Shown one piece after another: positions 54,258-63,532 of a DNA stretch of 64,000 nucleotides. Position numbers and translations under genes: made by a program. Source of the DNA: Caenibius tardaugens NBRC 16725 (GTDB taxonomy: Bacteria > Pseudomonadota > Alphaproteobacteria > Sphingomonadales > Sphingomonadaceae); assembly GCF_003860345.1 (NCBI RefSeq), contig NZ_CP034179.1:1844001-1908000 (forward strand). The letters are read 5' to 3'. The notes below the pieces were generated by a model, which saw nothing but the letters and a program-made list of their open reading frames with translations, made no database searches and was not told the DNA's origin. Positions within the stretch are counted from its first letter, which is position 1; each line of letters begins with the position of its first letter.

Positions 54258-55307
54258 TCAGTCCTGTTCTGTCCCCACGGCATCGGCGATGGAGGAAAAA
54301 CCATCGCGGCGCATGCAGGTTTCCAGCCCTGTCACAATGGCCCGCGCAATGCCCGGCCCTTCGTAGACCATGGCGCTGTACAACTGCACCAGACTGGCCC
54401 CGGCCCGAATGCGGGCCCAGGCGTCTTCAGCCGTGGCGATCCCGCCAACGCCGATGAGCGGGATTGCCCCGCCGGTGGCCTTGCGGAAATCGCGCAGGCG
54501 CTGTTGCGCCAGATCGCGCAGGGGCGCGCCCGACAGGCCGCCGGTTTCGTCGCGCTGCGGTGCCGCCAGCGGGGGGCGGGAAATGGTGGTATTGGACACG
54601 ATTAACGCGCCCAGACCCTTATCCATGGCAATCCGGGCGATCGCGTCGATATCCGCTGCCTCCAGATCGGGTGCGACTTTCAGGAAAACTGGTGGGCCAT
54701 CCGCCCCGCATGTTTCGGCCCGCGCATCAAGCACCGCATCCAGCAGCCCGGTCAAGGCGCTTTCATCCTGCAGCGCGCGCAGGCCGGGGGTGTTCGGGCT
54801 GGAGATATTGACGGCAAGATAGCTGGCCAGAGGCGCCATGATCCGGGTCATCGTGGCGTAATCCGCGACGCGATCGGCCGCGTCCTTGTTCGCCCCGATA
54901 TTGATGCCGACGATTCCGCCCCGGTGTTGGCGTGCGGCCAGTCGCTCTGCCGCAGGCCGCGCACCGCCATTGTTGAAACCCATGCGATTGATGACGGCGC
55001 GATCCTCTGTCAGGCGGAACAGGCGCGGCTTGGGATTCCCTGCCTGTGCCAGCGGCGTGATCGAGCCGACTTCGGCAAAACCGAAGCCAAGGCCAAGCAG
55101 GGCATCCGGAACTTCCCCATCCTTGTCGAAGCCCGCCGCCATGCCCAACGGATTGGGGAAGGTCAGCCCTGCGACGCGGGTGACCAGAGGCCCGGTTGCG
55201 CTGGCAGGTGCGCGAGAAGGCAGGAGTTTCAGTGCGCCGATAGCCATGCGATGCGCCTGTTCGGGCGTGAAACTGTAGATGAGCGGGCGCAGAAGAGGGA
55301 ACAACAT
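54258..55307 (-). CDS. pyrD: Dihydroorotate dehydrogenase (quinone), class 2
   Basis: 349 residues. It oxidises dihydroorotate to orotate at the membrane with quinone as acceptor. The N terminus MLFPLLRPLIYSFTPEQAH is the membrane-associated helix of class 2 enzymes; LTFPNPLGMAAGFDKDGEVP follows. NISSPNTPGLRALQDE and LIVSNTTISRPP bind FMN and orotate, and the active-site Ser lies in the SSPN block. The ATG at 55307 is chosen. ggt follows after 5 bases. Confidence 0.95.
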   Translation of the reverse strand: MLFPLLRPLIYSFTPEQAHRMAIGALKLLPSRAPASATGPLVTRVAGLTFPNPLGMAAGFDKDGEVPDALLGLGFGFAEVGSITPLAQAGNPKPRLFRLTEDRAVINRMGFNNGGARPAAERLAARQHRGGIVGINIGANKDAADRVADYATMTRIMAPLASYLAVNISSPNTPGLRALQDESALTGLLDAVLDARAETCGADGPPVFLKVAPDLEAADIDAIARIAMDKGLGALIVSNTTISRPPLAAPQRDETGGLSGAPLRDLAQQRLRDFRKATGGAIPLIGVGGIATAEDAWARIRAGASLVQLYSAMVYEGPGIARAIVTGLETCMRRDGFSSIADAVGTEQD

Positions 55308-55664
55308 CGGCTGCCTATGGCAAAGGGGGAATAACCTGTCGATGCCCTGAACGCCGATGCGCAAAGGGTCAGGGTGAGGTCAAAACGCGTTGAGTTGCTT
55401 TGGAAATTTCTCATTCTGGGTGATTTTGTCGTTTTTTTACAAGCCTATCGGCGCAAACTCCCATAATCCGGACATGCGACCCGAAGGGCTCGATGCTTTG
55501 CAACGAGTTCCTCAACTTCAAGGCGGTCCTCTCAGGAGGGCCGCCTTTTTTCTTTTCCGCACAGATGCGCGTGCGGGTTGCCGATTCTTTCATTGAAAAC
55601 GCCCGGCACCGCTCCTAGGTGAAACCGGAACGAATCAGTCTTATTTCGCTGGAGCCCGTGTCTC
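55308..55664. other. Gene-free 357-base region upstream of the suf operon
   Basis: It lies between leftward pyrD and rightward sufR. I see a terminator at 55520-55553 with no gene before it on that strand (possible small RNA, see findings) and a CATAAT at 55462-55467. A TTGAAA at 55593-55598 could be the -35 of the suf promoter, but no convincing -10 follows. No protein gene is supported. Confidence 0.6.
55520..55553 (+). terminator. Rho-independent terminator with no gene in front
   Basis: The stem AAGGCGG (55520-55526) pairs with CCGCCTT (55541-55547), extended inside by a further five pairs (one T-G), then TTTTTT. On the plus strand no gene precedes it, which suggests a small RNA or an attenuated leader. 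Confidence 0.8.
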
Positions 55665-56081
55665 ATGCGCCTTTCGAGCATGGCCGACTATGCCGTTGTC
55701 ACGATGAGCGCCGCCGCGCGCCATTGCGGCGGTGCGCGTGTTTCCGCCGCGCAGCTGGCATTGGAGACGGGTTTGCCCGCGCCAACGGTGCAGAAACTGG
55801 TCAGCCGGCTAACGGCGGCGGGCCTGTTGCGCTCGGTCCGCGGGGCCGGTGGCGGGTTGCAACTCGCGCGTCCGGCGGCGGCGATTAGCCTTGCCGATAT
55901 TGTGGAGGCGGTCGAAGGACCTATTGCGCTTGCCACCTGTCTCGAACAGGGGCGGCATGATTGCGCGTTGGAACCATGCTGTTCCGTGCGCCCGCATTGG
56001 CCGGCGGTGAATGAGGCGTTGCGGGGTGCACTGGCACAAGTGCCACTGACGCGCCTCGCGCAGATGGAAGTTGTCGCATGA
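55665..56081 (+). CDS. SUF operon regulator, Rrf2 family
   Basis: 138 residues. The winged-helix N terminus ([20 protein letters not shown], then [20 protein letters not shown]) is Rrf2, and Cys92, Cys100, Cys105, Cys106 with His111 can hold an Fe-S cluster, like IscR and the SUF regulator of alphaproteobacteria. It probably represses suf when holo. The stop overlaps the sufB start by 4 bases. Confidence 0.9.
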   Translation: MRLSSMADYAVVTMSAAARHCGGARVSAAQLALETGLPAPTVQKLVSRLTAAGLLRSVRGAGGGLQLARPAAAISLADIVEAVEGPIALATCLEQGRHDCALEPCCSVRPHWPAVNEALRGALAQVPLTRLAQMEVVA

Positions 56082-57553
56082 CGGATGAACTCAAGGACTG
56101 GCAGGCCCGTGAAGCCGCCGCGAAAGTGGCCGATTACGAACACGGCTGGTCCGCTGATATCGAACAGGAATTCGCACCCAAGGGCCTCAATGAGGATACG
56201 GTGCGCTTCATTTCGGGCAAAAAGAACGAGCCGGAATGGATGCTGGAATGGCGCCTGAAGGCGTTCCGCATGTGGCAGGACATGAAAGAGCCTGAATGGG
56301 CCAAGCTCAATATCCCGCCCATCGATTATCAGGATGCCTACTACTACGCCGCGCCCAAGGTGAAGAAGGAACTGGCCAGCCTCGACGAGGTTGATCCCGA
56401 GATTCTGCGGGTTTACGAAAAGCTGGGCATCCCGCTGGAAGAGCAGAAAGTGCTCGCCGGGGTCGAAGGCGCGCGCAAGGTTGCGGTCGATGCCGTGTTC
56501 GACAGCGTTTCGGTGGCCACCACCTTCCGCGAGGAATTGCAGAAGGCCGGGGTTATCTTCCTGTCGATCAGCGAGGCGATCCGCGAATACCCCGATCTCG
56601 TGAAGAAGTGGCTGGGCAAGGTCGTGCCGATGCACGACAACTATTTTGCTGCACTCAATTGCGCGGTCTTTTCCGACGGGACATTCGTCTACATCCCCGA
56701 AGGGGTGCGTTGCCCGATGGAGCTTTCCACCTATTTCCGGATCAATGCGGAAAATACGGGCCAGTTCGAACGGACGCTGATCGTCGCCGACAAGGGCAGC
56801 TATGTCAGCTATCTTGAAGGGTGCACCGCGCCGCAGCGCGATGAGAACCAGCTGCATGCGGCCGTGGTGGAACTGGTCGCGCTGGACGATGCCGAAATCA
56901 AGTACTCGACCGTGCAGAACTGGTATCCGGGCGATGCCGAAGGCAAGGGCGGGATCTACAATTTCGTCACCAAGCGGGCGCTGTGTCAGGGCGCGCGCAG
57001 CAAGGTCAGCTGGACGCAGGTCGAAACCGGCAGTGCCATCACCTGGAAATACCCCAGCTGCGTGCTGAACGGCGTGGATTCGGTGGGGGAATTCTATTCG
57101 GTTGCCGTCACCAACAATTACCAGCAGGCCGATACCGGGACCAAGATGATCCACAATGGCGCAGGCAGCCGTTCGACGATCATTTCCAAGGGGATCAGTG
57201 CGGGCAAGAGCAACAACACCTATCGCGGGCTGGTGCGGGTTGCTGGCAATGCCGATGGCGTGCGCAATTTCACCCAGTGCGATTCCCTGCTGCTGGGCGA
57301 CCGGTGCGGGGCGCATACGGTGCCCTATATCGAGGTTAAGAATCCCAGCGCCCAGATCGAGCATGAGGCGACGACCAGCAAGATCAGCGATGACCAGTTG
57401 TTCTACGCGATGCAGCGTGGATTGGGTCAGGAAGAGGCGGTTGCCCTGATCGTCAATGGATTTGCCAAGGAAGTGTTGCAGCAATTGCCTATGGAATTCG
57501 CGGTCGAGGCGCAGAAACTTCTCGGAATCAGCCTGGAAGGGAGCGTGGGATGA
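56078..57553 (+). CDS. sufB: Fe-S cluster assembly protein SufB
   Basis: 491 residues. SufB is the scaffold of the SufBCD complex. [60 protein letters not shown], and [19 protein letters not shown] are family blocks, and [20 protein letters not shown] contains the cysteine close to the cluster. It begins with a 4-base overlap with the regulator gene and its stop overlaps the DUF559 gene by 4 bases. Confidence 0.97.
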   Translation: MTDELKDWQAREAAAKVADYEHGWSADIEQEFAPKGLNEDTVRFISGKKNEPEWMLEWRLKAFRMWQDMKEPEWAKLNIPPIDYQDAYYYAAPKVKKELASLDEVDPEILRVYEKLGIPLEEQKVLAGVEGARKVAVDAVFDSVSVATTFREELQKAGVIFLSISEAIREYPDLVKKWLGKVVPMHDNYFAALNCAVFSDGTFVYIPEGVRCPMELSTYFRINAENTGQFERTLIVADKGSYVSYLEGCTAPQRDENQLHAAVVELVALDDAEIKYSTVQNWYPGDAEGKGGIYNFVTKRALCQGARSKVSWTQVETGSAITWKYPSCVLNGVDSVGEFYSVAVTNNYQQADTGTKMIHNGAGSRSTIISKGISAGKSNNTYRGLVRVAGNADGVRNFTQCDSLLLGDRCGAHTVPYIEVKNPSAQIEHEATTSKISDDQLFYAMQRGLGQEEAVALIVNGFAKEVLQQLPMEFAVEAQKLLGISLEGSVG

Positions 57554-58248
57554 CCGAACGCCCCAAACTGACTCTCGGCATCAAGGCCGGGGCCGAAGAA
57601 GCGACGGCGGCGGTCGACAAGACCCGCGGCTGGAATATTTCGGCTGCCCGCGCGGAAAAGTTGAAAGAACAGGCCCGCGACATGCGCCGCAACCCCAGCG
57701 AAGCGCAGGCGCTGCTGTGGGAACGTCTGAAAGATAAAAAATGCGGCGGTTTTTCCTTCACCCGGCAAGTGGTGATGGGCTCGGCGATTGTCGATTTCGC
57801 CTGTCGTTCGCGCTGGCTTGTGGTGGAAACCGGTGCGGCCAGCGACGCCGACGTGGCGCTGGCGGAACTGAGCGATCGCAAGCTGACCGAAGTGGGCGTG
57901 CGGGTACTGCGTTTCACCGACGATCAGATACTGGCCGATATCGATGGCGTGGTGTCGCAGATTGCGGCGGAACTGGAAAAGCCTTTCGAAAAACCGGGCG
58001 GATCTGCACGGCGTAGCCATGGCGATCGCCCTGCCCGTCCCGGCCCGCGCGGCGATCGGCCCGGAGGCGGGCATCGTCCGGGTGGCAGGACCTATGGTGA
58101 TCGGTCCGGAAACGACCGCTCATGGGGTGATCGCAGGGATGGTGATCGGCGCGGCGATGGCCGACGTGATGGTGGCGGTGATGGTAGACGACCGCGCTCG
58201 GACCGTTTCCCGGGACAAGGGCGGGGAACCGCGCGACGGGATGATTGA
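57550..58248 (+). CDS. DUF559 domain protein with Arg/Gly/Asp-rich tail inside the suf operon
   Basis: 232 residues. Residues ~40-142 fit the DUF559/Vsr-like endonuclease fold: [36 protein letters not shown], then [20 protein letters not shown]. The first Asp (IVDF, 82) and the Glu (93) remain, but the usual ELDGGQH motif reads ETGAASD, so the second Asp and the His are missing. The last ~80 residues are Arg, Gly and Asp repeats ([20 protein letters not shown]), probably disordered and nucleic-acid binding. It overlaps sufB by 4 bases and sufC follows, so it is part of the operon. The role is unknown. Confidence 0.78.
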   Translation: MTERPKLTLGIKAGAEEATAAVDKTRGWNISAARAEKLKEQARDMRRNPSEAQALLWERLKDKKCGGFSFTRQVVMGSAIVDFACRSRWLVVETGAASDADVALAELSDRKLTEVGVRVLRFTDDQILADIDGVVSQIAAELEKPFEKPGGSARRSHGDRPARPGPRGDRPGGGHRPGGRTYGDRSGNDRSWGDRRDGDRRGDGRRDGGGDGRRPRSDRFPGQGRGTARRDD

Positions 58249-58313
58249 ACTCTCACGCTGCATCCATCGCACGCAGCGTTGAACGCATATTCGAACGAAA
58301 AGACGAACTAACC

Positions 58314-59069
58314 ATGCTGACCATTTCGAACCTGCACGCCACAGTGGCCGACAAGCCGATCCTCAAGGGGCTTTCGCTCGAGGTGAAACCGGGTGAAATC
58401 CACGCGATCATGGGCCCTAATGGCGCGGGCAAATCCACGCTGGGCTACACGCTGGGCGGACGCCCGGGCTACGAGGTGACCGGCGGGTCGGTCGATTTCC
58501 TCGGGCAGGATCTGCTGGCGCTGGAACCGCATGAACGTGCGGCGGCGGGGCTGTTTCTCGGTTTCCAGTATCCGGTCGAGATTCCCGGTGTGTCGTTCGT
58601 GCAGTTCCTGCGTGAAGCCTTGAATGCCCAGCGCAAGACGCGTGGCGAAGCCCCGCTGTCAGGCGGGGAATTCCTCAAGCTGGCGCGGGAAAAGGCCGGG
58701 CTGCTCAAGCTCGACATGGATATGCTGAAGCGTCCCGTGAACGTGGGCTTTTCCGGCGGGGAGAAGAAACGCGCCGAAATGGTCCAGATGGGCATTCTCG
58801 ATCCGAAATTCGCTGTGCTCGACGAAACCGACAGCGGCCTCGATATCGATGCGCTGCGGATTGTCGGCGAAGGGATCAACAGCATCATGCGCCGTCCGGA
58901 CAAGGCGGTTCTGCTGATCACGCACTATCAGCGCCTGCTCGATTACGTGAAACCCGATGTGGTGCACGTGCTGGCTGGTGGCCGTATCGTGAAATCGGGT
59001 GGGCCGGAACTGGCGCTCGAACTGGAACGCGAAGGCTACGAAGCGGTGGCGCAAGAGGCGGCTGCGTGA
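58314..59069 (+). CDS. sufC: Fe-S cluster assembly ATPase SufC
   Basis: 251 residues from the ATG at 58314 (the longer frame to 58245 overlaps the DUF559 gene end and lacks homology). An ABC-type ATPase: Walker A GPNGAGKSTLGYTLGG, Q-loop FLGFQYPVEIPGVSFVQFL, signature FSGGEKKRAEMVQM and Walker B FAVLDETDSGLD, H-loop LLITHYQRLLDY. Drives the SufBCD scaffold. sufD begins with GTG in a 4-base overlap. Confidence 0.97.
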   Translation: MLTISNLHATVADKPILKGLSLEVKPGEIHAIMGPNGAGKSTLGYTLGGRPGYEVTGGSVDFLGQDLLALEPHERAAAGLFLGFQYPVEIPGVSFVQFLREALNAQRKTRGEAPLSGGEFLKLAREKAGLLKLDMDMLKRPVNVGFSGGEKKRAEMVQMGILDPKFAVLDETDSGLDIDALRIVGEGINSIMRRPDKAVLLITHYQRLLDYVKPDVVHVLAGGRIVKSGGPELALELEREGYEAVAQEAAA

Positions 59070-59845
59070 GCGAACTCGCCTCTCCCCCCCCTGCCCGCCC
59101 GACAAACCGGGATGAGGATTGGCGTTATGCCGATTCCGGCTTCCTCGCACAGGCCGATCTGACGGACCTGACGGAATGGGCCGACCTGCGCGTTGCCCCG
59201 GGCGAAACCGTGCGCGATTACCGCGTGCTGCCCCGCGATGCCGAAGGGGAAAGCCTGGTCGAACGGGTGCGTGTGCATGTTGGTAAGGGCGGCCGGTTCG
59301 AACTGGCCGTGGTCAACGCTGCCGGGCCTTATGCCCGGTTCGAAGCCGAAGTGACGCTGGCCGAAGGCGCGCATTTCGAATTCGGCGGGGTGACGATCGG
59401 TGGCGATGCCAAAGTGCAGGAATTCGTCACCCGGGTCATCCACGCCGAACCCGAAGCGACATCGCAGCAGGTTGTGCGGGCGGTGCAATGGGGCCGGGCC
59501 ACGGGCAATTTCCTTGGCCGGGTCGAAGTGGTGCGCGATGCGCAGAAAACCGATGCGGGGCAGAATTTTCGTGCGATCCTGCTGGAAAAGGGTGCTTCGG
59601 CCAATGCCAAACCGGAACTGGAAATCTACGCGGACGATGTGAAATGCGCCCATGGCACGGCCATCGGCGCGTTGGATCAGCAGGCCGGGTTCTACATGGC
59701 CTCGCGCGGGATTCCGCCCGAAGTCGCGCGCAAACTGCTGGTCCGGGCGTTCATTGCCGATGCCTTTGAAGGGGTGTCGGACGAGACCGAACAGACCCGC
59801 CTGCTCGACATGGCGCTGTTCGCGCTGGAGGAAGCGGCACTGTGA
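59066..59845 (+). CDS. sufD: Fe-S cluster assembly protein SufD
   Basis: 259 residues, GTG start overlapping sufC by 4 bases. It is the SufB paralogue and partner. The C-terminal part RAILLEKGASANAKPELEIY, DDVKCAHGTAIGALDQQAGF and RGIPPEVARKLLVRAFIAD matches SufD, including the conserved HG of the SufB/SufD interface. The N-terminal part is shorter than in E. coli SufD (423 aa), as is common in alphaproteobacteria. Overlaps sufS by 4 bases. Confidence 0.92.
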   Translation: MSELASPPPARPTNRDEDWRYADSGFLAQADLTDLTEWADLRVAPGETVRDYRVLPRDAEGESLVERVRVHVGKGGRFELAVVNAAGPYARFEAEVTLAEGAHFEFGGVTIGGDAKVQEFVTRVIHAEPEATSQQVVRAVQWGRATGNFLGRVEVVRDAQKTDAGQNFRAILLEKGASANAKPELEIYADDVKCAHGTAIGALDQQAGFYMASRGIPPEVARKLLVRAFIADAFEGVSDETEQTRLLDMALFALEEAAL

Positions 59846-61053
59846 CCACTGATACGCTCACCCGCAGGATGGACTTTCCCGGCCTTGTCACGGCAGCGGG
59901 TAAGCCCTGGCACTATCTCGATAGCGGCGCCACCGCCCAGAAACCGCACGCGGTGCTGGACGCCACGGATCGTGCGATGGGCGCGGATTACGCGACCGTG
60001 CATCGCGGGGTCTATGCCCGTTCTGCCGAAATGACGCTGGCGTTCGAAGCCGCGCGCCGCACCATTGCGGGCTTTATCGGCGGTCAGGAAGACGAACTGG
60101 TCTTTACCCGTGGCGCGACCGAGGCGATCAATCTGGTTGCTGCGACATGGGGCGTCGAAAACCTCCGCGCGGGCGACCGGATTTTGCTGTCGGTGCTGGA
60201 ACACCATTCGAATATCGTGCCCTGGCAGTTGCTGCGGGACAGGACGGGCGTTGCGATCGACGTTTGCCCGCTGACCCCGGATGGGCAGATCGATCTCGAT
60301 GCGGCGGAACGGATGCTGACGCCGCAGCATAAGCTGGTGGCTTTTGCCCACGTGTCCAATGTCCTGGGATCGGTCCTCGATGCGCGCCGCGCGGCGGATC
60401 TGGCCCATGGTGTGGGGGCGAAATTCCTGCTCGACGGGTGCCAGGCCGTGCCGCGCATGACTGTCGATGTCGCCGCGCTCGATTGCGATTTCTACGCCTT
60501 TTCCGCGCACAAGCTCTATGGTCCGACCGGGATCGGTGCCTTGTGGGCGCGCAAGGATATTCTCGCCGCGATGCCGCCCTATCAGGGCGGTGGGTCGATG
60601 ATCGACCGGGTGACGTTCGAACGCACCACTTATGCCCCCGCCCCGCAGCGGTTCGAGGCGGGAACGCCCGCCATTGTCGAGGCGATCGCCTTTGCCGCCG
60701 CCGTCGATTATGTTTCGGCCATCGGGCTGAACGTGATCGAACAGCACGAACATGCGCTGGTGGCGCGGCTGCGCGATGCCTTGCGCGGGATGAACGATGT
60801 GACCCTGTTCGGGCCGGACCATTCCGCCGGGATCGTCAGCTTTGCGATGGATGGCGTGCATCCGCACGATCTCGGCACGATTCTGGATGAAGAAAACGTG
60901 GCGATCCGTGCCGGGCACCATTGTGCCCAGCCGCTGATGGATCATCTCGGCGTTCCGGCGACGGCACGGGCCAGTTTCGGCCTTTACAGCGATGACAGCG
61001 ATATCGATGCCCTGCTGCGCGGCATCGAACGCACCAGGAGAATCTTCGGATGA
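59842..61053 (+). CDS. sufS: Cysteine desulfurase SufS
   Basis: 403 residues, GTG start. PLP lysine in FSAHKLYGPTGIG near 222; the catalytic cysteine is in RAGHHCAQPLMDHLG near 360. TRGATEAINLVAATWG and SVLEHHSNIVPWQLL are group II desulfurase signatures. It supplies sulfur from cysteine to SufB. The usual acceptor SufE is not adjacent. It overlaps both neighbours by 4 bases. Confidence 0.96.
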   Translation: MTTDTLTRRMDFPGLVTAAGKPWHYLDSGATAQKPHAVLDATDRAMGADYATVHRGVYARSAEMTLAFEAARRTIAGFIGGQEDELVFTRGATEAINLVAATWGVENLRAGDRILLSVLEHHSNIVPWQLLRDRTGVAIDVCPLTPDGQIDLDAAERMLTPQHKLVAFAHVSNVLGSVLDARRAADLAHGVGAKFLLDGCQAVPRMTVDVAALDCDFYAFSAHKLYGPTGIGALWARKDILAAMPPYQGGGSMIDRVTFERTTYAPAPQRFEAGTPAIVEAIAFAAAVDYVSAIGLNVIEQHEHALVARLRDALRGMNDVTLFGPDHSAGIVSFAMDGVHPHDLGTILDEENVAIRAGHHCAQPLMDHLGVPATARASFGLYSDDSDIDALLRGIERTRRIFG

Positions 61054-61523
61054 GTGACGAGCCCGAAAAGTTCGCGATCGAGGAAGTGGACGGCGTGGAG
61101 CCGCCGCGCCGCGCCCGCGTGGAAGACGTTGTGGAAGCCGCCCCGGCGGCGCACAAGCCGGACTATCTTGAAGGCTTCCTCAAGGAAAAGCCGCAGGGGA
61201 TCGCCCCCGGTGAACCCGGTGGGACGCTCTATGAAGGGGTGATTGCGGCATTGCGGGATATCTTCGATCCCGAAATACCGGTTAACATCTACGATCTCGG
61301 TCTTATCTATGGTGTGGACGTGTCCAGCGATGGCGATGCCAAAGTGATCATGACGCTGACCACACCGCACTGCCCGGTTGCCGAAAGCATGCCGGGCGAG
61401 GTGGAATTGCGGGTCGGGGCGGTTCCCGGCATTCGTGATGCGGAAGTCAACATCGTCTGGGATCCGCCGTGGGACCCGTCCAAGATGAGCGACGATGCGA
61501 AGCTCGAACTGGGAATGTTGTAA
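61050..61523 (+). CDS. sufT: SUF system Fe-S assembly protein (SufT/DUF59, MIP18-like)
   Basis: 157 residues. A charged N-terminal ~65 residues (VEEAAPAAHKPDYLEGFLK-like) precedes the DUF59 domain: LYEGVIAALRDIFDPEIPVN, IYDLGLIYGV and MTLTTPHCPVAESMPGEVE with the conserved cysteine. It assists Fe-S maturation in several bacteria. Overlaps sufS by 4 bases; its stop shares one base with the next gene (TAATG). Confidence 0.88.
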   Translation: MSDEPEKFAIEEVDGVEPPRRARVEDVVEAAPAAHKPDYLEGFLKEKPQGIAPGEPGGTLYEGVIAALRDIFDPEIPVNIYDLGLIYGVDVSSDGDAKVIMTLTTPHCPVAESMPGEVELRVGAVPGIRDAEVNIVWDPPWDPSKMSDDAKLELGML

Positions 61524-61879
61524 TGACCGAAACCAAAGTCCGCGCCCGCCCCGCCGCTGTCATCCTGACGGCATCGGCCGAGCAGCGCATTGCCGATCTC
61601 ATGGCGCAGGCGCCTGAAGGCACGATCGGGGTGAAGCTTTCCACTCCGCGGCGCGGTTGTTCGGGGCTCGCCTATTCGGTCGACTATGTGGATCAGGCCA
61701 ATCCCATGGATGAAAAGATCGAAACGCCCGGTGGCACGTTCTTTATCGATGGTGCCAGCGTGCTTTATCTGATCGGCAGCACGATGGACTGGGTCGAAGA
61801 CGATTTCACCGCAGGCTTCATCTTCCAGAACCCCAATGCCAAGGGCAGTTGCGGTTGCGGGGAGAGCTTTACCGTCTGA
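61523..61879 (+). CDS. sufA: A-type Fe-S carrier (SufA/IscA family)
   Basis: 118 residues. Ligand cysteines Cys46 (RRGCSGLAY), Cys110 and Cys112 (GSCGCGESF) are in place. It receives clusters from SufBCD and passes them to targets. The ATG at 61523 overlaps the stop of the DUF59 gene by one base, the last gene of the operon that starts at 55665. It converges with the lipoprotein gene. Confidence 0.92.
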   Translation: MTETKVRARPAAVILTASAEQRIADLMAQAPEGTIGVKLSTPRRGCSGLAYSVDYVDQANPMDEKIETPGGTFFIDGASVLYLIGSTMDWVEDDFTAGFIFQNPNAKGSCGCGESFTV

Positions 61880-61909
61880 ACCCCGGCGGGCATTCGGGTG
61901 CGGCCGGTC

Positions 61910-62329
61910 TCAGCGCCGCCGCAGCGCCGCCACACACGATACCCGGTCCACATCCTGCCCATCGCTGGCGCGCCGCGTATCGACATAGGTGGCCTGCGGC
62001 TCCTCCCCCTTCTTCGGGGGATAGAGATAGACATCCAGCACACAGGCTTGGCCGCTGAACTGCAGTTTGCGCGCGTCGCCTTCCTTCACATCCAGCCGGG
62101 GCTTGCCGAACTGTTGCGCCAACCCCTGCGTGGTTTGCCCGATAATACCTTCCAGCCCGGGCAGGTTCATGGCGTGCGCCGGACGCCATGTCTGCGCGGG
62201 CGGCGGCGGTGTCGTTGGCGGGACACGCCCCGCGCCCGTTGTGGGGCGAGTCTGCTGTTGCGGTGCTGTGCTGGCGCAAGCAGCCAGTAGCGGAAACAGC
62301 GCAAGAGAAAGGATAAATCGGGGCGACAT
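61910..62329 (-). CDS. Putative lipoprotein, unknown function
   Basis: 139 residues from the ATG at 62329 (ATG at 62347 also in frame). The signal peptide (PRFILSLALFPLLAAC) has the lipobox LAAC. A Pro/Thr-rich linker (RVPPTTPPPPAQTWRP) follows, then LEGIIGQTTQGLAQQFGKPR and FSGQACVLDVYLYPPKKGEE, resembling small envelope lipoproteins. No function is known. The gene is divergent from the adenosine-kinase-like gene. Confidence 0.7.
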   Translation of the reverse strand: MSPRFILSLALFPLLAACASTAPQQQTRPTTGAGRVPPTTPPPPAQTWRPAHAMNLPGLEGIIGQTTQGLAQQFGKPRLDVKEGDARKLQFSGQACVLDVYLYPPKKGEEPQATYVDTRRASDGQDVDRVSCVAALRRR

Positions 62330-62485
62330 CTTGGCACTTTCAGTCATTGCAGGGGGATGTGCGGCGGCAAGGATCGCAAGTCAACGCAGGAGAACGGTGA
62401 TGCGCGGATAAGCGCTCCCCTGTCTTGGCCTCTGCGGGATGAACCGCTAAGCGCCGCACAGGCACAGTTTGGAACAGGAATTCTC

Positions 62486-63481
62486 ATGTCCGCACCCCGT
62501 TACGACGTTCTCGCCATCGGCAACGCCATTGTAGATGTGATGTCTCCTTGTGCGGATGATCTGATCGAGGAATTGGGCATGGCGCGCGGTGGGATGACTC
62601 TGATCGACACTGCGCGGGCGCATGAACTCTATGACGCGATGGGCCCTGCGCGTGAGGTTTCGGGTGGGTCCGCCGCCAATACGCTGGCGGGGCTTTCCGC
62701 GCTGGGGCTGCAATGCGCGTTTATCGGGCAGGTTGCACAGGATCAGCTGGGCGAAGTTTTCGCGCACGATATCCGCGCGGTGGGGATCGATTTCGATACG
62801 CCGGCGCGTGTGGCGGATGCATCGACCGGGCGCTGCCTGATTTTCGTCAGCCCCGATGGGCAGCGCACGATGAACACCTATCTCGGCGCATCGCAGTTCC
62901 TTCCTGCGGCCGCGCTGGACGATGCAACGGTGGCCAGCGCCGCCGTGCTCTATCTCGAAGGGTATCTGTGGGATCCGGAAGAGCCGCGCGCGGCGATGAA
63001 GAAGGCGATCGCCGCGGCGCGCAATGCCGGGCGCAAGGTTGCCTTCACCCTGTCCGATGCTTTTGTGATTTCCCGGCATGGCGATGATTTCCGGGCGCTG
63101 ATCGAAGCGGGGCAGATCGATATCCTGTTTGCCAATGCTGCGGAACTGGCGGCGCTGACGGGTGAGGATGATTTTGAGGCCGGTCTGGCCGCGCTCGCGC
63201 CCAGTGTGCCGGTGCTGGTGGTCACCCGCAGCGAACATGGGGCCGTTGCGGTTAGCGGCGGTGCGCGTGTGGAAGTTGCGGCGGAACCCGTGGACGCTGT
63301 CGTCGACACGACGGGCGCGGGTGATCTGTTCGCGGCCGGTTTCCTTGCCGGGCATGTGCGCGGCGCGAGCCTGCAGCAGAGCCTGGCCATGGGCGCAGTG
63401 GCGGCGGGCGAAATCATTTCGCACTATGGCGCCCGGCCGGAAGCGGATCTCAAGGCGCTGATGGCCCAGCGGTTCGGTTGA
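62486..63481 (+). CDS. PfkB family sugar/adenosine kinase
   Basis: 331 residues. The ribokinase fold motifs are VSGGSAANTLAGLSALG near 55 and the C-terminal DTTGAGDLFAAGFLAG with the catalytic Asp near 275. The family adds a phosphate to a sugar or nucleoside; adenosine kinase is the usual annotation for this sphingomonad type but the substrate is not shown. The ATG at 62486 has CAGGAA upstream; the frame back to 62357 has no homology. A GC-rich 7-bp hairpin lies at 63494-63520, between it and purD. Confidence 0.85.
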   Translation: MSAPRYDVLAIGNAIVDVMSPCADDLIEELGMARGGMTLIDTARAHELYDAMGPAREVSGGSAANTLAGLSALGLQCAFIGQVAQDQLGEVFAHDIRAVGIDFDTPARVADASTGRCLIFVSPDGQRTMNTYLGASQFLPAAALDDATVASAAVLYLEGYLWDPEEPRAAMKKAIAAARNAGRKVAFTLSDAFVISRHGDDFRALIEAGQIDILFANAAELAALTGEDDFEAGLAALAPSVPVLVVTRSEHGAVAVSGGARVEVAAEPVDAVVDTTGAGDLFAAGFLAGHVRGASLQQSLAMGAVAAGEIISHYGARPEADLKALMAQRFG

Positions 63482-63532
63482 TATTTACGCGGGCCGGGGC
63501 AGCCTGATCGCAAGCCCCGGTCACGACGATGC

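Noticed and set aside
55688-57484. 598-codon minus-strand frame over sufR and sufB
   Set aside because: Antisense of sufR/sufB, no domain.
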